Of a stretch of DNA of 7,229 nt, positions 5,229 through 7,229 are shown in pieces. Where the stretch lies: contig CAJOQF010000264.1 in NCBI GenBank assembly GCA_905236295.1, positions 1-7,229 of the forward strand, read 5' to 3'. The number at the start of each line of letters is the position of its first letter. Position 1 is the first letter of the stretch. The notes below the pieces were generated by a model. It worked only from the letters and a program-made list of their open reading frames with translations, was not told where the DNA came from and did no database searches. The stretch is from an uncultured Eubacterium sp. Lineage in GTDB: Bacteria; Bacillota; Clostridia; Lachnospirales; Lachnospiraceae. The position numbers were made by a program, and so were the translations under genes.

Positions 5229-6896
5229 TCATACAGGATAAATACTTCCACCGATAAACTCTCTCAAAACAGATGTCTTACTGATATTCTCGGACGGTAT
5301 TGCAAGAAAATAATCCAAAAATTTCAGAAGTCTGTTTGCCTCTACATACTCTTTGTCCTCAGGCTCAATCTGGAAAAGAAGCGGCTCAATATAGGTCTTT
5401 AACACTGAAAGCTCATACACCAGTCCGGAGTTAAACATAACGTCTGCCCTCTCCTGATACGGGAATATATGCTTTTCTTCGCCCCTTACCACGGATTCCC
5501 ACATTGCCATCGTCTCTTTCGCGTCAGTGCCTCTGGTTCTCGCATCCCTGACTATTCTCCTTATAAGTCTACCGTCGGTCGTCGAGATAAAATTGTGCTC
5601 GTCAAAATTCAACTGTGTGAGCGCAGATATATATATCTTGTAGATGGATTCACCCGGTATTACCCTTGAGATCCTGTCGTTCAGTCCGTGAATACCCTCT
5701 ATTACAAGTATATCGCTCTCACCCATCTTGAGCTTTTGATATTTGTGACTTCGCATACCGGTGACAAAATCAAACTTCGGCATCTTTGTCTCTTTCCCGG
5801 AAAGGAGAGATTCAAAGGTCTTGTCTATAAGCTCAAGATCAAGCGACTCCAGACATTCAAAGTCAAGCTTCCCATCCTCATCCCTCGGACATTTATCCCT
5901 GTCGATATAAAAGTCATCAAGCCCTATCGGATGAGGTCTCAGACCATGCGCATACAGCTGGGTGGACAGTCTGTGTGAGAAGGTCGTCTTTCCGGATGAT
6001 GACGGTCCTGCTATCATTATAAATTTCTTATTCTTATCTGCGATCTCCTGCGCTATGGAACCGATCTTCGTCTCCATAAGTGCTTCCTGAGTATATACCA
6101 GATCTGCCGCGCCGCCCTTTACAATAACATCATTAAGCTCACCTATCGATCCGACTCCCATAAGCTTAGCCCAAGAAGATGCCTCGTCCAATGTCTTAAA
6201 GAGCTTGTTTGAAGGCTCGAAGGCTGCCACCCTGCTCGAATCCTTATGCGGAAACTGTAAAATAAAACCGTCAGCATAGAGCATGAGTTCAAATACTCTC
6301 AAATAGCCGGTAGAGGGAACCATGTAGCCGTAGAAATAATCTACATATCCGTCCAGCTCATAGACATTTACCCTGGAACTCGTCCTGTATTTCAAAAGTT
6401 TTTTCTTTTGTAACAGGCCTCTCTCACCGAATTTCTCACTGGCTTTTTTAGTCGTAAGGTCGGATTTCATTATCTTTCGATCCGCCTTGACCAGTTCACG
6501 CATGCGGCTGTCGATCTTGTCGAGAAGAAGCGCGTCTATCTTCTCACCCTCAAGCCTGCAAAAATACCCGTGACTAAGGCTGTGATGGACGGTCACACAA
6601 ATCTTTTTATCACCTCTGAGATCATCAACCGCCTTCTGCAAAAGATAAACCAGACTGCGTCTGTAGACTCTCTTTCCATCGCGGTCTGCAACCCTTATAA
6701 GCTCGATCTTGCCCGGAGTCTTTAATCTCTTGTAAAGCTCGCGCAGTTTCCCGTTCTTTTTTATGAGCATGACATCATAGGGATTCTCTACTCCACAGTC
6801 TTTTATGATGTCAACAAACTTTGTCCCCTCGGGATAAACCTTCTTCTGGTTTTCAATCTCTATCTCAATCTCTTTGTTATTTTTGTTCTTGCCCAT
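5229..6896 (-). CDS. Nucleoside (uridine) kinase family protein with N-terminal TGS and ThrRS editing-like (SAD) domains
   Basis: The C-terminal half is a P-loop kinase of the uridine kinase/phosphoribulokinase type, expected to phosphorylate a nucleoside with ATP in the cytosol. It has GPSSSGKT (297-304), DDFY (327-330), EGIHGLN (400-406) and RRIVRDARTRGTDA (446-459), all intact. The N-terminal half copies the N-terminus of threonyl-tRNA synthetase. Residues about 13-69 fit a TGS domain. About 70-255 fit the SAD/editing domain, with HHSLSHG (104-110) and DYFYGYMVPSTG (186-197) aligning with synthetase motifs. No aminoacylation core is present. This architecture and length (555 residues) recur in Clostridia as putative uridine kinase; its true substrate is not known to me. 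The start ATG (6894-6896) follows AAGGAG (6904-6909) by seven bases. The N-terminus is lysine/asparagine rich with a small IEIEIE repeat. It sits between rfbB (19-base gap) and rfbD (15-base gap). Kinase fold is firm; substrate is inferred. Confidence 0.93.
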   Translation of the reverse strand: MGKNKNNKEIEIEIENQKKVYPEGTKFVDIIKDCGVENPYDVMLIKKNGKLRELYKRLKTPGKIELIRVADRDGKRVYRRSLVYLLQKAVDDLRGDKKICVTVHHSLSHGYFCRLEGEKIDALLLDKIDSRMRELVKADRKIMKSDLTTKKASEKFGERGLLQKKKLLKYRTSSRVNVYELDGYVDYFYGYMVPSTGYLRVFELMLYADGFILQFPHKDSSRVAAFEPSNKLFKTLDEASSWAKLMGVGSIGELNDVIVKGGAADLVYTQEALMETKIGSIAQEIADKNKKFIMIAGPSSSGKTTFSHRLSTQLYAHGLRPHPIGLDDFYIDRDKCPRDEDGKLDFECLESLDLELIDKTFESLLSGKETKMPKFDFVTGMRSHKYQKLKMGESDILVIEGIHGLNDRISRVIPGESIYKIYISALTQLNFDEHNFISTTDGRLIRRIVRDARTRGTDAKETMAMWESVVRGEEKHIFPYQERADVMFNSGLVYELSVLKTYIEPLLFQIEPEDKEYVEANRLLKFLDYFLAIPSENISKTSVLREFIGGSIYPV

Positions 6897-6903
6897 AATC
6901 CAT

Positions 6904-6909
6904 CTCCTT
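6904..6909 (-). promoter_or_regulatory. Ribosome binding site of the uridine-kinase-like gene
   Basis: AAGGAG on the minus strand lies seven bases before the ATG at 6894-6896, within the 19-base gap after rfbB. A second ATG at 6901-6903 is in another frame, so the site supports the annotated start. Confidence 0.78.
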
Positions 6910-6915
6910 CTCCAA

Positions 6916-7229
6916 TCAGAGCAGCGGTTCCCACCAGCTCTTGTTGTCCAGATACCACCTGATGGTTCGTCTTATGCCATCCTCAAACTTTACCCCGGGA
7001 TTCCATCCGAGCGTCTCCGTAATCTTTGTAGGGTCAATGGCGTATCGAAGATCGTGACCTTTTCTGTCCTCCACAAATTCAATGAGCGACTCGCTCTTTT
7101 GCAGCTCGTTTATTATAAGCTTTACAATGTCGATATTTCTCATCTCATTGTGTCCGCCGATATTGAAAACTTCCCCGACGCAGCAGGCGGGTTTTCCCTC
7201 GTACATGGTATTTCCCTCATCATCAAACA
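6916..7229 (-). CDS. rfbB: dTDP-glucose 4,6-dehydratase (RmlB/RfbB), C-terminal fragment (runs off the right edge)
   Basis: RfbB converts dTDP-glucose to dTDP-4-dehydro-6-deoxyglucose, the second step of dTDP-rhamnose synthesis. Only the last 103 residues are present; the NAD-binding and catalytic parts lie beyond the right edge. The fragment keeps the typical RmlB tail: GEVFNIGGHNE (fragment residues 18-28), DRKGHDLRYAID (54-65), a nucleotide-sugar binding region, LGWNP (73-77) and IRWYLDNKSWWEPLL at the end. The frame is open to base 7229, so the ATG at 7204-7206 is an internal methionine and not a start. The stretch just before GEVFNIGG (DDEGNT... with two adjacent cysteines, fragment residues 2-17) does not resemble the usual sequence there and may be an insertion. 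The gene ends 19 bases before the kinase gene. Together with rfbD it marks a rhamnose operon. The family could in principle include a close 4,6-dehydratase for another sugar, but the rfbD context favours rhamnose. Confidence 0.93.
   Translation of the reverse strand, partial: FDDEGNTMYEGKPACCVGEVFNIGGHNEMRNIDIVKLIINELQKSESLIEFVEDRKGHDLRYAIDPTKITETLGWNPGVKFEDGIRRTIRWYLDNKSWWEPLL

Noticed and set aside
5240..5280. Possible promoter ahead of rfbD (TTGAGA, 17 bases, TATTTA on the minus strand)
   Set aside because: The -10 match is only three of six, and tight spacing with the kinase gene makes co-transcription the simpler reading.
6849..6878. IEIEIE dipeptide repeat at the kinase N-terminus as a DNA repeat element
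   Set aside because: Only a few units of a Glu/Ile codon pair in a charged, probably flexible N-terminus; too short to be a meaningful repeat.
1..7229. tRNA or rRNA genes, CRISPR array, insertion sequence, prophage or phage-defence genes
   Set aside because: None is supported: coding DNA is nearly continuous with recognisable housekeeping or sugar-nucleotide genes, and no transposase, terminal inverted repeats or spaced direct repeats were seen.

Overview
The window reads as ordinary chromosomal DNA from a Firmicutes bacterium of the class Clostridia, most like the Lachnospiraceae. The evidence is the neighbour order DUF512 gene - der - plsY, a nucleoside kinase with a TGS and threonyl-tRNA-synthetase-like N-terminus, purine-rich Shine-Dalgarno sites, and the style of the proteins. 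The family assignment comes from recognition, not from a search. Every convincing gene lies on the minus strand, so transcription runs from the right edge to the left, and gene spacing is tight.

From right to left: the 3' end of rfbB (dTDP-glucose 4,6-dehydratase, cut by the right edge); a 555-residue TGS/SAD/uridine-kinase-like protein; rfbD (dTDP-4-dehydrorhamnose reductase); folC (dihydrofolate/folylpolyglutamate synthase); a PDZ plus radical-SAM protein of the DUF512 family; der (double GTPase for 50S ribosome assembly); and the 5' end of plsY (acyl-phosphate:glycerol-3-phosphate acyltransferase, cut by the left edge). The gaps are 19, 15, 19, 28, 86 and 21 bases. No gene-free stretch exceeds 300 bases, and no RNA gene, mobile element, CRISPR array or convincing terminator is visible.

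The right part (rfbB - kinase - rfbD) belongs to dTDP-L-rhamnose supply for cell-surface polysaccharide. rfbA and rfbC are not in the window and may lie beyond the right edge. The left part is housekeeping: folate polyglutamylation, ribosome assembly and the first acylation step of phospholipid synthesis. Two good sigma-70/sigma-A type promoters subdivide the run. One, in the 86-base gap, has a perfect -35 box, a 17-base spacer and a near-perfect -10 box, and would drive der and plsY. The other lies across the end of folC and would drive the DUF512 gene.

I found no clearly new multi-gene system. The points most worth a second look are the kinase, whose synthetase-like editing domain keeps only half of its usual metal/active-site residues; its position inside the rhamnose genes; and the uncharacterised PDZ/radical-SAM protein next to der.
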